DNA of 64,000 nt from WRDF01 sp031552235 (GCA_031552235.1 JAVBMR010000024.1:1-64000), one strand, 5' to 3'; positions 15,616 through 24,394 are shown, counted from the stretch's first letter. Notes: generated by a model not told the origin, from the letters alone. Numbers and translations: made by a program.

Positions 15616-16686
15616 ATGAAATCATTCCATATAGGCAAATACGAGGTCAAACTGCCCATCATTCAGGGCGGTATGGGTGTCGGCGTTTCCCTCAACGGAC
15701 TGGCCTCGGCCGTGGCCAACGAGGGAGGGATCGGCGTGATATCGGCTGCCGGACTCGGACTGCTATATCCCGAACACAAAGGCTCTTACGCCGAGAAGTG
15801 CATATACGGCCTCAGGGAAGAAATACGCAAAGCCCGGGAAAAGACCTCGGGGATACTGGGAGTCAACATAATGGTCGCACTCTCGAATTTCGGCGATATG
15901 GTGCGTACCGCCATAGAAGAAAAGGTGGACGTCATCTTTGCAGGCGCGGGGCTTCCGCTCGACCTGCCGTCGTACCAAACCGAGGACAGCAAAACGATGC
16001 TCGTTCCGATAGTGTCGTCGTCGCGCGCGGCGAAACTGCTGTGCGACAAGTGGAATACGAATTACGGCTACCTGCCGGACGCGCTGGTGGTCGAGGGGCC
16101 CAAAGCTGGCGGACACCTCGGGTTCAAGAACGACCAGATAGAGGACGAGCATTTCTCGCTGGAACACCTGATCCCGGAAGTGGTCGAAGTGGCGAAAAGT
16201 TACGCGGCGAGCAAAGACATCCCTGTCATCGCCGCGGGAGGTATCTCCACAGGCGATGACATTGCTAAATTCATGAAACTCGGGGCATCGGCGGTGCAGA
16301 TGGGTTCGATATTCGTCCCGACCGACGAATGCGACGCCTCGGCCGAGTTCAAGCAGGTTTACATCAACGCCGGTCAGCAGGATACCAAGATAATCCAGAG
16401 TCCCGTGGGGATGCCTGGCCGGGCATTCGACGGCGAATTCATCCGCAACGTGGCCGAGGGCAAGGAAAAGCCCCGCAGTTGCCCTTTCCACTGCATAAAG
16501 ACGTGCGATTACGAAAAAAGCCCGTATTGTATCATCAAAGCGCTATACAACGCCGCCAAAGGTAACATGAAAAAGGGCTACGCGTTCGCGGGCGCCAACG
16601 CATACCTTACGGACAAAATAAGCAGCGTCAAGGAAGTCATCGAAAAGCTGAAGGCCGAGTTCTTCCTCTCGAAAATACTTCTCTAA
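15616..16686 (+). CDS. NMO/FabK-like FMN-dependent oxidoreductase
   Basis: A TIM-barrel flavoprotein of the nitronate monooxygenase / 2-nitropropane dioxygenase / FabK group. I start at MKSFHIGKYEV (15616); ATG 15607 adds three residues. The frame is open for 129 codons further upstream, but that part only shadows the xylanase gene. Landmarks: PIIQGGMGVGVSLNGLASAVANEGGIGVIS (FMN/P-loop region), ILGVNIMVA, VDVIFAGAGLPL, VVEGPKAGGHLGF, PVIAAGGISTGDDIAKFMKLGASAVQMGSIFV. Near the C-terminus is a Cys cluster CPFHCIKTC then SPYC (CX3CX3CX7C), reminiscent of an Fe-S or zinc site. The reaction cannot be fixed; true FabI lies at 37.6 kb, so an enoyl-reductase role is not required. Confidence 0.8.
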   Translation: MKSFHIGKYEVKLPIIQGGMGVGVSLNGLASAVANEGGIGVISAAGLGLLYPEHKGSYAEKCIYGLREEIRKAREKTSGILGVNIMVALSNFGDMVRTAIEEKVDVIFAGAGLPLDLPSYQTEDSKTMLVPIVSSSRAAKLLCDKWNTNYGYLPDALVVEGPKAGGHLGFKNDQIEDEHFSLEHLIPEVVEVAKSYAASKDIPVIAAGGISTGDDIAKFMKLGASAVQMGSIFVPTDECDASAEFKQVYINAGQQDTKIIQSPVGMPGRAFDGEFIRNVAEGKEKPRSCPFHCIKTCDYEKSPYCIIKALYNAAKGNMKKGYAFAGANAYLTDKISSVKEVIEKLKAEFFLSKILL

Positions 16687-16716
16687 AATGACGTTTGTGC
16701 GCAACAAACTATATTG

Positions 16717-16751
16717 AAAAAGGCCTCTTGATCTTCGAGAGGCCTTTTTGT
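16717..16751 (+). terminator. Rho-independent terminator after the FMN oxidoreductase gene
   Basis: AAAAAGGCCTCT and AGAGGCCTTTTT pair around TGATCTTCG, followed by TG-TTT. Confidence 0.9.
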
Positions 16752-16818
16752 TTATCGGCTGCGCAGGCTATGTTGCGCTAAAATATGGCGGCCTGTAGCT
16801 ATATTTAAGATAAAATGC

Positions 16819-16826
16819 TATCTTTG
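16819..16826 (+). promoter_or_regulatory. -7 box for kdgK-eda
   Basis: TATCTTTG, 42 bases before the kdgK ATG; the usual TTTG upstream is degenerate. Confidence 0.5.
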
Positions 16827-16867
16827 ACACACCGATTAATAATGTTGTAAAAATCATAAAGAACCAG

Positions 16868-17911
16868 ATGAAGAATAAAGTCGTTACTTTCGGGGAGATC
16901 ATGTTGCGCCTCGCAACCCCCGGCTACTTGCGTTTCAGCCAGGCAAAAGAATTCACCGCTACTTTCGGGGGCGGAGAGGCTAACGTTGCGGTTTCACTCG
17001 CGAACTACGGGATACCTGTGTCGTTCGTGACGAGGATGCCTAAAAACGATATCGCCCAGTCGTGCGTGATGGACCTCAGGAAATACGGGGTGGACACCTC
17101 GGATATCATCTACGGCGGCGAACGCCTCGGGATATACTTCCTCGAAACAGGTGCAGTTGCCCGCGCCAGCAAGGTGGTCTACGACCGCGCGCACTCGTCG
17201 ATAGCCGACATCAAACCCGGAATGGTTAACTGGGAAGAGGTCTTCGAAGGGGCGGCTTACTTCCACTGGACCGGCATCACGCCGGCGCTTTCGCAGGGTG
17301 CGGCAGACGCATGCCTCGAAGCCATCAAGGTTGCCCGCAAGATGGGTGTTATGGTTTCGTGCGACCTCAACTACCGCAAGAACCTCTGGAAATACGGCAA
17401 AAAAGCATCGGAAGTCATGCCCGCGCTCGTTGAAGGCTGCGACGTAATCCTCGGCAACGAAGAGGACGCCGAAATGGTGTTCGGCATCAAGCCCGAAGGT
17501 TTCGACGTAACCGCTACGCACGGCGAGGTGGAAGCAAAGGCTTTCGAATCGGTGTGCAAGCAGATGATGGCGCGTTTCAAGAACGCCAAGAAGGTGATTA
17601 TCACCCTCCGCGGCTCGATCAACGCCAACCACAACACATGGGGCGGCGTGCTTTACAATGGCAAGCAGCTCTTCGAATCGCCGCGCTACGACATCACCCA
17701 CATCGTTGACCGCGTTGGCGGCGGCGACTCGTTCATGGGCGGCCTTATTTACGGTCTGCTTACTTACACCGAAGACGACCAGAAAGCGCTCAACTTCGCT
17801 GTCGCGGCATCGTGCCTCAAGCATACGATCTACGGCGACTTCAACCTCGCGACGGTGGACGAAGTGGAAAAACTCATGGGCGGCGACGCATCGGGCAGGG
17901 TTTCAAGGTAA
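16868..17911 (+). CDS. kdgK: 2-dehydro-3-deoxygluconokinase
   Basis: PfkB/ribokinase-fold kinase (347 residues) expected to phosphorylate 2-keto-3-deoxy-D-gluconate to KDPG with ATP. Landmarks: VVTFGEIMLRL at the N-terminus, FGGGEANVAVSLANYG (residues about 37-52, PfkB signature 1), CDLNYRKNLW, ILGNEEDAEMVFG, IITLRGS, and DRVGGGDSFMGGLIYGL (PfkB signature 2 with the anion-hole GGGD and catalytic Asp). The gene is followed by eda after 23 bases, so the two enzymes that finish the pathway are cotranscribed. Its substrate is made by UxuA, encoded in the next operon. Confidence 0.93.
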   Translation: MKNKVVTFGEIMLRLATPGYLRFSQAKEFTATFGGGEANVAVSLANYGIPVSFVTRMPKNDIAQSCVMDLRKYGVDTSDIIYGGERLGIYFLETGAVARASKVVYDRAHSSIADIKPGMVNWEEVFEGAAYFHWTGITPALSQGAADACLEAIKVARKMGVMVSCDLNYRKNLWKYGKKASEVMPALVEGCDVILGNEEDAEMVFGIKPEGFDVTATHGEVEAKAFESVCKQMMARFKNAKKVIITLRGSINANHNTWGGVLYNGKQLFESPRYDITHIVDRVGGGDSFMGGLIYGLLTYTEDDQKALNFAVAASCLKHTIYGDFNLATVDEVEKLMGGDASGRVSR

Positions 17912-17934
17912 TAACTGTTAATAGTATATATAAG

Positions 17935-18609
17935 ATGGCTCGTTTTTCACGAATCGAAGTGGCCCTGCAGATGGGCAAAAGCAAAATGATCCCTGTGTTC
18001 TACCACTCGGACCTTGAAACATGCAAGAATGTGCTGCGTGCCGTTTATAACGGCGGAGCGCGCGTTTTCGAATTTACGAACCGCGGCGATTTCGCCCACG
18101 AGGTGTTCGCCGAACTGAACAAATGGGCGGCTAAAGAGCTTCCCGAAATGATATTGGGCGTGGGTTCGGTCGTAGAGGCCGGCACGACATCGCTCTACAT
18201 ACAGCTTGGTGCTAATTTCGTGGTGTCGCCGCTCCTGAACGAGGACATGGCGAAGGTGTGCAACCGCCGCAAGGTGCTTTGGAGCCCGGGTTGCGGATCG
18301 CTCAGCGAAATCGGCAGGGCGGAAGAGCTTGGCGCCGAGATCGTTAAAATATTCCCCGGAAGCTCGGTTGGAGGCCCTTCGTTCGTCAAGGCGGTCAAAG
18401 GCCCGTGCCCCTGGAGCAGCATCATGCCCACAGGCGGCGTGGAACCTACCCGTGAGAACCTCAAAGCGTGGTTCGATGCTGGCGTAACGTGCGTGGGGAT
18501 GGGGTCGAACCTCTTCCCGGCCGACAAGATCAAAGCCGGCGACTGGGCCGGCATCACCGAACTCGTGAAGAGTTGCTATGCGCTTGTAGCGGAGCTGACA
18601 GGCAAATAA
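17935..18609 (+). CDS. eda: KDPG/KHG aldolase
   Basis: Class I aldolase (224 residues) that splits 2-keto-3-deoxy-6-phosphogluconate into pyruvate and glyceraldehyde-3-phosphate. The start at MARFSRIEVA is the only ATG after the kdgK stop that keeps the whole fold. Catalytic residues: Glu46 in RVFEFTNRG and the Schiff-base Lys138 in VKIFPGSSVGG; the phosphate loop is in MPTGGVEP and CVGMGSNLFP. The length and motifs fit the family. It is the last gene of the kdgK-eda unit and is followed by a strong terminator. Confidence 0.93.
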   Translation: MARFSRIEVALQMGKSKMIPVFYHSDLETCKNVLRAVYNGGARVFEFTNRGDFAHEVFAELNKWAAKELPEMILGVGSVVEAGTTSLYIQLGANFVVSPLLNEDMAKVCNRRKVLWSPGCGSLSEIGRAEELGAEIVKIFPGSSVGGPSFVKAVKGPCPWSSIMPTGGVEPTRENLKAWFDAGVTCVGMGSNLFPADKIKAGDWAGITELVKSCYALVAELTGK

Positions 18610-18626
18610 TCGGGGCGGTCGCTTTT

Positions 18627-18667
18627 AACAGGCCGGGGTAAATTTCTTACCCCGGCCTGTTTTTTTT
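18627..18667 (+). terminator. Terminator of kdgK-eda
   Basis: AACAGGCCGGGGTAA pairs with TTACCCCGGCCTGTT and runs into a T-tract. Confidence 0.92.
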
Positions 18668-18801
18668 CGGAAATAGTTGCCCCGAGCCTGATTAATTGTG
18701 GTTTTTTTGCCGAAATAGTGTTTTGGCGTCTATGACTTATCGCCTTTTTTATGTATATTGCATGAAATTTACGCACGCCGACGATAAAACGACTAAAATA
18801 A

Positions 18802-18809
18802 TACCTTTG
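18802..18809 (+). promoter_or_regulatory. -7 box for the exuT-uxuB-uxuA operon
   Basis: TACCTTTG fits TAnnTTTG, 23 bases before the ATG at 18833. No clear TTTG is seen 19-21 bases upstream, which could mean activator dependence (inference). Confidence 0.45.
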
Positions 18810-18832
18810 ACTAATTACTAACTTAATTATTG

Positions 18833-20305
18833 ATGACTAATCTAACTCAACCGAAAACACGGATGACCAACTTTCGTTGGGTCATCTGTGCGATGTTGTT
18901 TTTCGCGACGACGATCAACTACCTCGACCGCCAGGTACTCTCGTTGACATGGGTCGAATTCATGGCCCCCGAGTTCCATTGGACAAATGACCACTACGGT
19001 ACGATCGCAGGGCTTTTCTCGCTGTTTTATGCGATAAGCATGCTTTTTGCAGGCCGGTTTGTCGACTGGATGGATACCAAGAAAGGCTATATGTGGTCTA
19101 TCGGGATATGGTCTGTAGGTGCGTGTTTGCACGCTTTCTGCGGTATCGCGACTTCCGGCATTACCGCTGGAGAATGGTTCGTGGGTTTCGAAGGGGCGAG
19201 GGAGGCTATCGCCGGCGTCGCCGATGTGTCTAAAGTTTTGAACGTCAGTGTCGCGTTGTTCGTAGTCGCAAGGCTCGTGCTTGCCGTGGGTGAGGCAGGT
19301 AACTTCCCCGCCGCGATCAAGGCTACCGCCGAATTTTTCCCGAAGAAAGACCGCGCTTTTTCTACCAGTATCTTCAATGCAGGTGCTACCGTGGGTGCGC
19401 TCGCAGCTCCGGTAACCATTCCTTTCATCGCAAAGGCGTGGGGTTGGGAAATGTCGTTTATCATTATAGGCGCGTTCGGTTTCATCTGGATGGGCTTCTG
19501 GCAGTTCCTCTATAAAAAACCGGAAAAACATCACAAAGTCAACAAGGCCGAGCTTGAATATATCATGCAGGATGTCGCAAAGGATAAGAAAGCGGAGAAA
19601 GACATCGAAAAAGGGGAGGCCGATACAGCCAAAGAGAAAAAACTTTCGTTCCTCCAGTGTTTCAAGTTCAGGCAGACTTGGGCTTTCACTATCGGTAAGT
19701 TCATGACCGACGGCGTATGGTGGTTCTACCTTTTCTGGGCCCCGGCTTACCTTCAGAACGTATATGGCATGTCGTCTACGCAGATAGCGTTGCCTTTGTT
19801 CGTCCTCTACGCGATAACACTTCTGGCAATCATAGGCGGTTGGCTGCCCACTTATTTCATCGAGAAAAAAGGCATGAACCCATACGCGGGACGTATGCGC
19901 TCCATGTTGATATTCGCGTTCTTCCCACTCCTGGCCATGTTCGCCCAGCCACTGGGTGCGTATTCTTACTGGTTCCCGGTTATTATTATAGGTATCGCGG
20001 GTGCGGCGCACCAGGCATGGTCGGCTAATATATTCTCGACAGTAGGCGATATGTTCCCCAGATCGGCGATTGCGACGATTACCGGTATCGGCGGTATGGC
20101 CGGCGGTATGGCATCGTTCATTATCAACAAGAGTTCCGGCGTTCTGTTCGACCACGCCGCGGAGACGAATATGCAGTTCATGGGATTCGAAGGCCTTAAC
20201 GCGGCTTATTTCATAATCTTCCTCATCTGCTCGGTACTCTACCTGCTCGGATGGCTGATAATGAAGGCCCTCGTGCCGCACTATAAAGTGATTGAAGTTA
20301 AATAG
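18833..20305 (+). CDS. exuT: MFS hexuronate transporter (ExuT-like)
   Basis: A 490-residue inner-membrane symporter of the anion:cation symporter branch of the MFS. The start is the ATG at 18833, not the TTG codon before it. Twelve hydrophobic segments are visible. The first segment carries the family mark INYLDRQVLSL, and TM1-3 include GTIAGLFSLFYAISMLFAGRFVDWMDTKKGY. The central cytoplasmic loop (residues about 225-270, KKPEKHHKVNKAELEYIMQD...) is unusually long and charged. Later segments include DGVWWFYLFWAPAYLQNVYGM and AAHQAWSANIFS, as in ExuT/GudP-type carriers. It is first in an operon with mannonate oxidoreductase and mannonate dehydratase, so glucuronate and/or fructuronate is the probable substrate. 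Confidence 0.9.
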   Translation: MTNLTQPKTRMTNFRWVICAMLFFATTINYLDRQVLSLTWVEFMAPEFHWTNDHYGTIAGLFSLFYAISMLFAGRFVDWMDTKKGYMWSIGIWSVGACLHAFCGIATSGITAGEWFVGFEGAREAIAGVADVSKVLNVSVALFVVARLVLAVGEAGNFPAAIKATAEFFPKKDRAFSTSIFNAGATVGALAAPVTIPFIAKAWGWEMSFIIIGAFGFIWMGFWQFLYKKPEKHHKVNKAELEYIMQDVAKDKKAEKDIEKGEADTAKEKKLSFLQCFKFRQTWAFTIGKFMTDGVWWFYLFWAPAYLQNVYGMSSTQIALPLFVLYAITLLAIIGGWLPTYFIEKKGMNPYAGRMRSMLIFAFFPLLAMFAQPLGAYSYWFPVIIIGIAGAAHQAWSANIFSTVGDMFPRSAIATITGIGGMAGGMASFIINKSSGVLFDHAAETNMQFMGFEGLNAAYFIIFLICSVLYLLGWLIMKALVPHYKVIEVK

Positions 20306-20322
20306 TTAAAACATACAAAACA

Positions 20323-21135
20323 ATGGGAAATTTATTTGATATAACCGGGAAAGTCGTCGTTATAACGGGCGGCGCAGGAATATTGGGAACGTCGATGGCG
20401 AAATACCTCGCGGCGCAGGGTGCGAAAGTAGCTGTCCTCGACCGTGACGAAGTGAAAGGTAAGGCGCTGGAAGCCGAGATAAAGGCTGCGGGTAACGAGG
20501 CCATGTTCCTCTACACCGACGTTATGAACCGCGAGGTGCTGGACCAGAACTGCAAAGATATCCTGAAGGCTTACGGCAAGATCGATATCCTCGTGAACGG
20601 TGCGGGCGGCAACATGGGCGGCGCTACTATCGCTCCCGACAAGACGATCTTCGACATCGCGCTCGACGACTTCCGCAAAGTGGTGGACCTGAACCTTTTC
20701 GGTACGGTAATACCTACGCTCGTGTTTGCGAAAGCGATGGTGGACAACGGCGGTGGAAATATCGTTAACATCTCTTCGGAATCGGCGCTCCGTCCGCTGA
20801 CACGCGTGGTGGGTTATGGCGCTGCAAAGGCCGCAGTGACCAATTTTACGAAGTACATGGCAGGTGAACTGGCACTCAAATTCGGCGACAACTTCCGCGT
20901 GAACGCCATGGCTCCGGGCTTCTTCATCACCGAGCAGAACCGTACACTCATGACGAACCCCGACGGAAGCCACTCCGACAGGGCCAAAACCATCCTCGCG
21001 CACACGCCGTTCAACCGTTTCGGCGAGGCAGACGAACTGTTAGGCTCGCTCCACTACCTCGTGAGCGACGCTTCGAAGTTCGTTTCGGGTATCGTGCTGG
21101 TGATCGACGGCGGTTTCGACGCTTTCTCTATCTAA
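20323..21135 (+). CDS. uxuB: SDR-type D-mannonate oxidoreductase (fructuronate reductase)
   Basis: A 270-residue short-chain dehydrogenase, expected to reduce D-fructuronate to D-mannonate with NAD(P)H. Cofactor motif TGGAGILG (residues 15-22), NGAGG at 92-96 and the catalytic Ser152-Tyr165-Lys169 set (SSESAL...YGAAK) are all visible. The last residues (GIVLVIDGGFDAFSI) are the usual SDR tail. The classical UxuB is an unrelated long-chain enzyme; this SDR form is common in Bacteroidetes and Firmicutes in this context. Position between the transporter (17 bases upstream) and uxuA (55 bases downstream) supports the assignment. Confidence 0.88.
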   Translation: MGNLFDITGKVVVITGGAGILGTSMAKYLAAQGAKVAVLDRDEVKGKALEAEIKAAGNEAMFLYTDVMNREVLDQNCKDILKAYGKIDILVNGAGGNMGGATIAPDKTIFDIALDDFRKVVDLNLFGTVIPTLVFAKAMVDNGGGNIVNISSESALRPLTRVVGYGAAKAAVTNFTKYMAGELALKFGDNFRVNAMAPGFFITEQNRTLMTNPDGSHSDRAKTILAHTPFNRFGEADELLGSLHYLVSDASKFVSGIVLVIDGGFDAFSI

Positions 21136-21190
21136 GCGCCCCGACACTCGGACAGAACGGATAATTGTAGAATATAAAATACTGAAAAAT

Positions 21191-22372
21191 ATGTATTTAG
21201 GAGAACAGACTTGGCGCTGGTACGGGCCGAATGACCCGGTTTCGCTGGCGGATATCCGCCAGGCGGGCGCCACGGGGATCGTAAACGCCCTCCACCACGT
21301 GCCCAACGGTGAGGTGTGGACGGTCGACGAGATCAAAAAACGCATCAAAATAATCGAAGACGCCGGGCTTGTATGGTCGGTTGTCGAGAGCGTGCCGGTG
21401 CACGAGCACATCAAAACAAGGGAAGGCAACTTCAAACAGTATATCGAGAACTACAAGCAGAGCCTGCGCAACCTCGCAGAGTGCGGCGTAATGACGGTTA
21501 CGTACAACTTCATGCCGGTTCTGGACTGGACGCGTACCGACCTTGCCTACACGATGCCCGACGGATCGAAGGCGCTGCGTTTCGAACGCGCTGCTTTCAT
21601 GGCGTTCGACCTCTATCTGTTGAAACGTCCGGGTGCGGAGGCTGAATACACCGCGGCAGAAAAAGAGATCGCGCGCAAGCGCCTCGAATCGATGTCGGAG
21701 GAAGAAAAGGACACGCTTATAAAAAATATGATCAAGGGCCTTCCGGGGGCTGAAGAAAGTTTCACGCTCGAAGAATTCCAGGCTCAGCTCGACCGCTATA
21801 AAGGCATCGACGAAGAACAACTTCGCAGCAACCTTATCGAGTTTCTGAAAGAGATAACGCCTGTTGCCGACGAAGTGGGCATCAAATTGGCGATCCACGC
21901 CGATGACCCGCCCTACGCTATCCTCGGCCTGCCGCGTATCCTCAGCACCGAAGAGGACTTTAAGAAATTGGTTGCAGCGGTTCCGAACAAATCGAACGGG
22001 CTTTGCCTTTGCACCGGTTCGTTCGGCGTGCGTGCCGACAACGATCTGCCCGGCATGATGAACAGGCTCGGCGACAGGGTCAACTTCGCCCATTTGCGTT
22101 CGACCCAGCGCGATGCCGACGGTAACTTCTATGAAGCCAACCACCTGGAAGGTGATGTGAATATGTATGGCGTAATTAAAGCTATGCTCGAAGTGATGGA
22201 GCGCCGCAAGGTGTCGATCCCTTACCGTCCCGACCACGGACACCAGATGCTCGACGACCTCAAGAAAAAGACCAACCCCGGATATTCGGGCATAGGCCGA
22301 CTGCGCGGGCTCGCCGAGTTGCGCGGAATGGAACTCGGGATCGCCAAGTCGCGGCAGGAGTGCAGTAAGTAA
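21191..22372 (+). CDS. uxuA: Mannonate dehydratase
   Basis: A 393-residue Fe/Mn-dependent TIM-barrel enzyme that converts D-mannonate into 2-keto-3-deoxygluconate. Landmarks are TWRWYGPNDPVSLADIRQAGATGIV near the N-terminus, VVESVPVHEHIKTR, the active-site YNFMPVLDWTRTDL, the metal-binding KLAIHADDPPY (residues about 230-240), LCLCTGSFG, VNFAHLRSTQRD and PYRPDHGHQML. The length is standard. It is downstream of the SDR oxidoreductase and upstream of a hairpin and uxaC. Confidence 0.95.
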   Translation: MYLGEQTWRWYGPNDPVSLADIRQAGATGIVNALHHVPNGEVWTVDEIKKRIKIIEDAGLVWSVVESVPVHEHIKTREGNFKQYIENYKQSLRNLAECGVMTVTYNFMPVLDWTRTDLAYTMPDGSKALRFERAAFMAFDLYLLKRPGAEAEYTAAEKEIARKRLESMSEEEKDTLIKNMIKGLPGAEESFTLEEFQAQLDRYKGIDEEQLRSNLIEFLKEITPVADEVGIKLAIHADDPPYAILGLPRILSTEEDFKKLVAAVPNKSNGLCLCTGSFGVRADNDLPGMMNRLGDRVNFAHLRSTQRDADGNFYEANHLEGDVNMYGVIKAMLEVMERRKVSIPYRPDHGHQMLDDLKKKTNPGYSGIGRLRGLAELRGMELGIAKSRQECSK

Positions 22373-22376
22373 CAGC

Positions 22377-22418
22377 ATAAGCGGCAGGGTGTTAAAAGCA
22401 ACTGCCGCTTATTGTTTT
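22377..22418 (+). terminator. Hairpin between uxuA and uxaC (terminator or attenuator)
   Basis: ATAAGCGGCAG pairs with CTGCCGCTTAT, followed by TGTTTT. It begins four bases after uxuA, 50 bases before uxaC, and would lower or uncouple uxaC transcription from the upstream genes. Confidence 0.75.
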
Positions 22419-22461
22419 ACGTCGAATTATTAAAATATGAGGGCCCCCACGGGTTTAAAAT

Positions 22462-23859
22462 ATGTTAGGAAAAGATTTTTTGCTTCAATCCGATTTCGCA
22501 AAGGAACTGTATGAAAAACATGCGGCGCCGCAACCCATAATCGACTACCACAATCACCTGAACCCCCAGATGATAGCCGAGGACTACCGGTTCAAGGATA
22601 TCAGCGAGGTTTGGCTCGGCGGTGACCATTATAAGTGGCGAGCGATGCGTGCCAACGGCGTCGACGAACGTTTCGTCACGGGCGACGGCGACAGCTTCGG
22701 CAAATTTCAGGCGTGGGCCGACACGCTCCAGCATGCGATGCGTAACCCGCTGTACCACTGGACACACCTCGAACTCGAACGCTATTTCGGCATCACGGAA
22801 GTACTCAATCCGGCCAGTGCCAAGAGGATATACGACCAGTGCAACGCGATGTTACAGCAGAAGGAATTCTCGGTGCGCGGTTTGCTGAAACAGATGAATG
22901 TGGAGGTGCTGTGTACAACGGATGACCCCATCGACGACCTTCGCTGGCACAAGGCGATTGCCGACGACAAGAGTTTCGACATAAAGGTATACCCGTCGTG
23001 GAGACCTGACAAGGTGATGGCTATCGACGACAAGGCGAATTACCTTACGTATATCAAGCGTTTGGGCGAGGCCGCCGGGATGAACATAGCGAACTTTGCC
23101 GACCTGCTTGCCGCGCTCGCGAAACGCCAACAGCATTTCGCCGCCAACGGATGTAAGGTCGCCGACCATGGCTTCTGCGATTTCCCGGACAGGGACTTCA
23201 CAGACAGTGCGTTGGAATCGATATTCGCCAAAGCGCTGAAGGGCGAAACGCTCACAGCCGAGGAAGCCGCCGTGTTCAAAAGCGGCATGATCTTCCATCT
23301 TGCGAAGATGAACAACAAAATGGGATGGGCGCAGCAGTTCCACCTCGGAGCCATCCGCAACAACAGCCGCAGGCTTTTCAAGAAGCTCGGGCCGGACGTG
23401 GGCGTGGATTCGATGGCCGACGACAAGGTCGCCGCCGGACTGTCGCGCACGCTTGGTATGCTGGACGACGAAGGTTGCCTGACCCGCACGATACTTTATA
23501 ACCTCAATCCGAAAGACTCTGAAGTGCTGATGTCGATGGCATACAACTTCAACGACGGCACGCTCCCGGGCAAGATGCAGTACGGCGCGGCATGGTGGTT
23601 CCTCGACCAGATGGAGGGCATGAGGCAGCAACTCGAAGTGCTTTCGCATGGCGGTCTGCTCAGCCGCTTTGTCGGCATGCTTACCGACTCGCGCAGCTTC
23701 CTGTCGTTCCCGCGCCACGAGTACTTCCGCAGGATACTTTGCAACGAACTGGGCAATGATCTCCAGAAGGGCCTGCTTCCTAAAGAAGAGATGGATTTCA
23801 TCGGCAAAATGACCGCCGACATATGCTACAACAACGCCAAGGAATACTTTAAGTTTTAG
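22462..23859 (+). CDS. uxaC: Glucuronate (uronate) isomerase
   Basis: A 465-residue amidohydrolase-fold enzyme that interconverts D-glucuronate/D-fructuronate (and galacturonate/tagaturonate), the first intracellular step of the route. Landmarks: IIDYHNHLNPQMIAED (residues about 27-41, metal-binding HNH), LGGDHYKWRAMRANG, VLCTTDDPIDDLRWH, YPSWRPDKVM, KVADHGFCDFP, HLGAIRNNSRRLF, and LTDSRSFLSFPRHEYFRRILC at the end. The length is typical. A hairpin separates it from uxuA; a terminator follows. Confidence 0.95.
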   Translation: MLGKDFLLQSDFAKELYEKHAAPQPIIDYHNHLNPQMIAEDYRFKDISEVWLGGDHYKWRAMRANGVDERFVTGDGDSFGKFQAWADTLQHAMRNPLYHWTHLELERYFGITEVLNPASAKRIYDQCNAMLQQKEFSVRGLLKQMNVEVLCTTDDPIDDLRWHKAIADDKSFDIKVYPSWRPDKVMAIDDKANYLTYIKRLGEAAGMNIANFADLLAALAKRQQHFAANGCKVADHGFCDFPDRDFTDSALESIFAKALKGETLTAEEAAVFKSGMIFHLAKMNNKMGWAQQFHLGAIRNNSRRLFKKLGPDVGVDSMADDKVAAGLSRTLGMLDDEGCLTRTILYNLNPKDSEVLMSMAYNFNDGTLPGKMQYGAAWWFLDQMEGMRQQLEVLSHGGLLSRFVGMLTDSRSFLSFPRHEYFRRILCNELGNDLQKGLLPKEEMDFIGKMTADICYNNAKEYFKF

Positions 23860-23878
23860 GTTGTTGCGTTGCGAAAAA

Positions 23879-23915
23879 CAAGCGCCGCGGATAACTCCGC
23901 GGCGCTTGCCTTTAA
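23879..23915 (+). terminator. Terminator shared by uxaC and the convergent yqeY gene
   Basis: CAAGCGCCGCGGA pairs with TCCGCGGCGCTTG around TAAC, with A-rich and T-rich flanks on both sides. Confidence 0.85.
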
Positions 23916-23944
23916 ACATTATGTCATTTGCGATTCGCCGAGCG

Positions 23945-24394
23945 CTACGCGAGCAGTTCCCTTACCTTGGCCGATATGTCTTTGCCGTCGGCCTGCCCGG
24001 CGAGTTGCTTTGATGCTATGCCCATCACACGCCCCATATCCTGCATCGAAGACGCTCCGGCAGAGGAAATGATTTCCTTGACAGCCGCCGTGAGTTCGGC
24101 GTCGCCCATTTGTTTGGGAAGGTATTCTTTCATGACGGCGACTTGTGCCGTTTCGTATTCGTAGAGGTCCGTGCGCCCCTGCTGTTTGAATATCTCGGCC
24201 GAGTCGGCGCCCTGTTTTGCCAGTTTGCTGATGATCTTAATCACGTCGGCGTCAGGCAGTTCGTCTATGTTGGGCCCGGCCGTTTTCGCCTCGATTATCA
24301 TCATTTTGATATTGCGCAGGGTGTCGCGCCTGATGTCGTCCTTGGCCTTCATCGCATCCATGATGCCGGCGCTTATCTTTTTTTCCAGTTCCAT
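23945..24394 (-). CDS. GatB/YqeY domain protein
   Basis: A 149-residue all-helical protein of the YqeY family, related to the tail domain of the GatB amidotransferase subunit. I start at MELEKKISAG (24394), which is where the family begins; seven upstream codons are dropped. Marks: KDDIRRDTLRNIKMMI near residue 20, YEYETAQVAVMKEYLPKQM in the middle, and MGRVMGIASKQLAGQADGKDIS near the end (the G-x-A-DG motif). The role is unclear; binding to tRNA-related complexes has been proposed for the fold. It is divergent from ugd. Confidence 0.88.
   Translation of the reverse strand: MELEKKISAGIMDAMKAKDDIRRDTLRNIKMMIIEAKTAGPNIDELPDADVIKIISKLAKQGADSAEIFKQQGRTDLYEYETAQVAVMKEYLPKQMGDAELTAAVKEIISSAGASSMQDMGRVMGIASKQLAGQADGKDISAKVRELLA

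Noticed and set aside
18842..22378. Long minus-strand frames opposite exuT, uxuB and uxuA (up to 479 codons)
   Set aside because: Antisense shadows of well-recognised enzymes and a transporter; no motifs, no start context.
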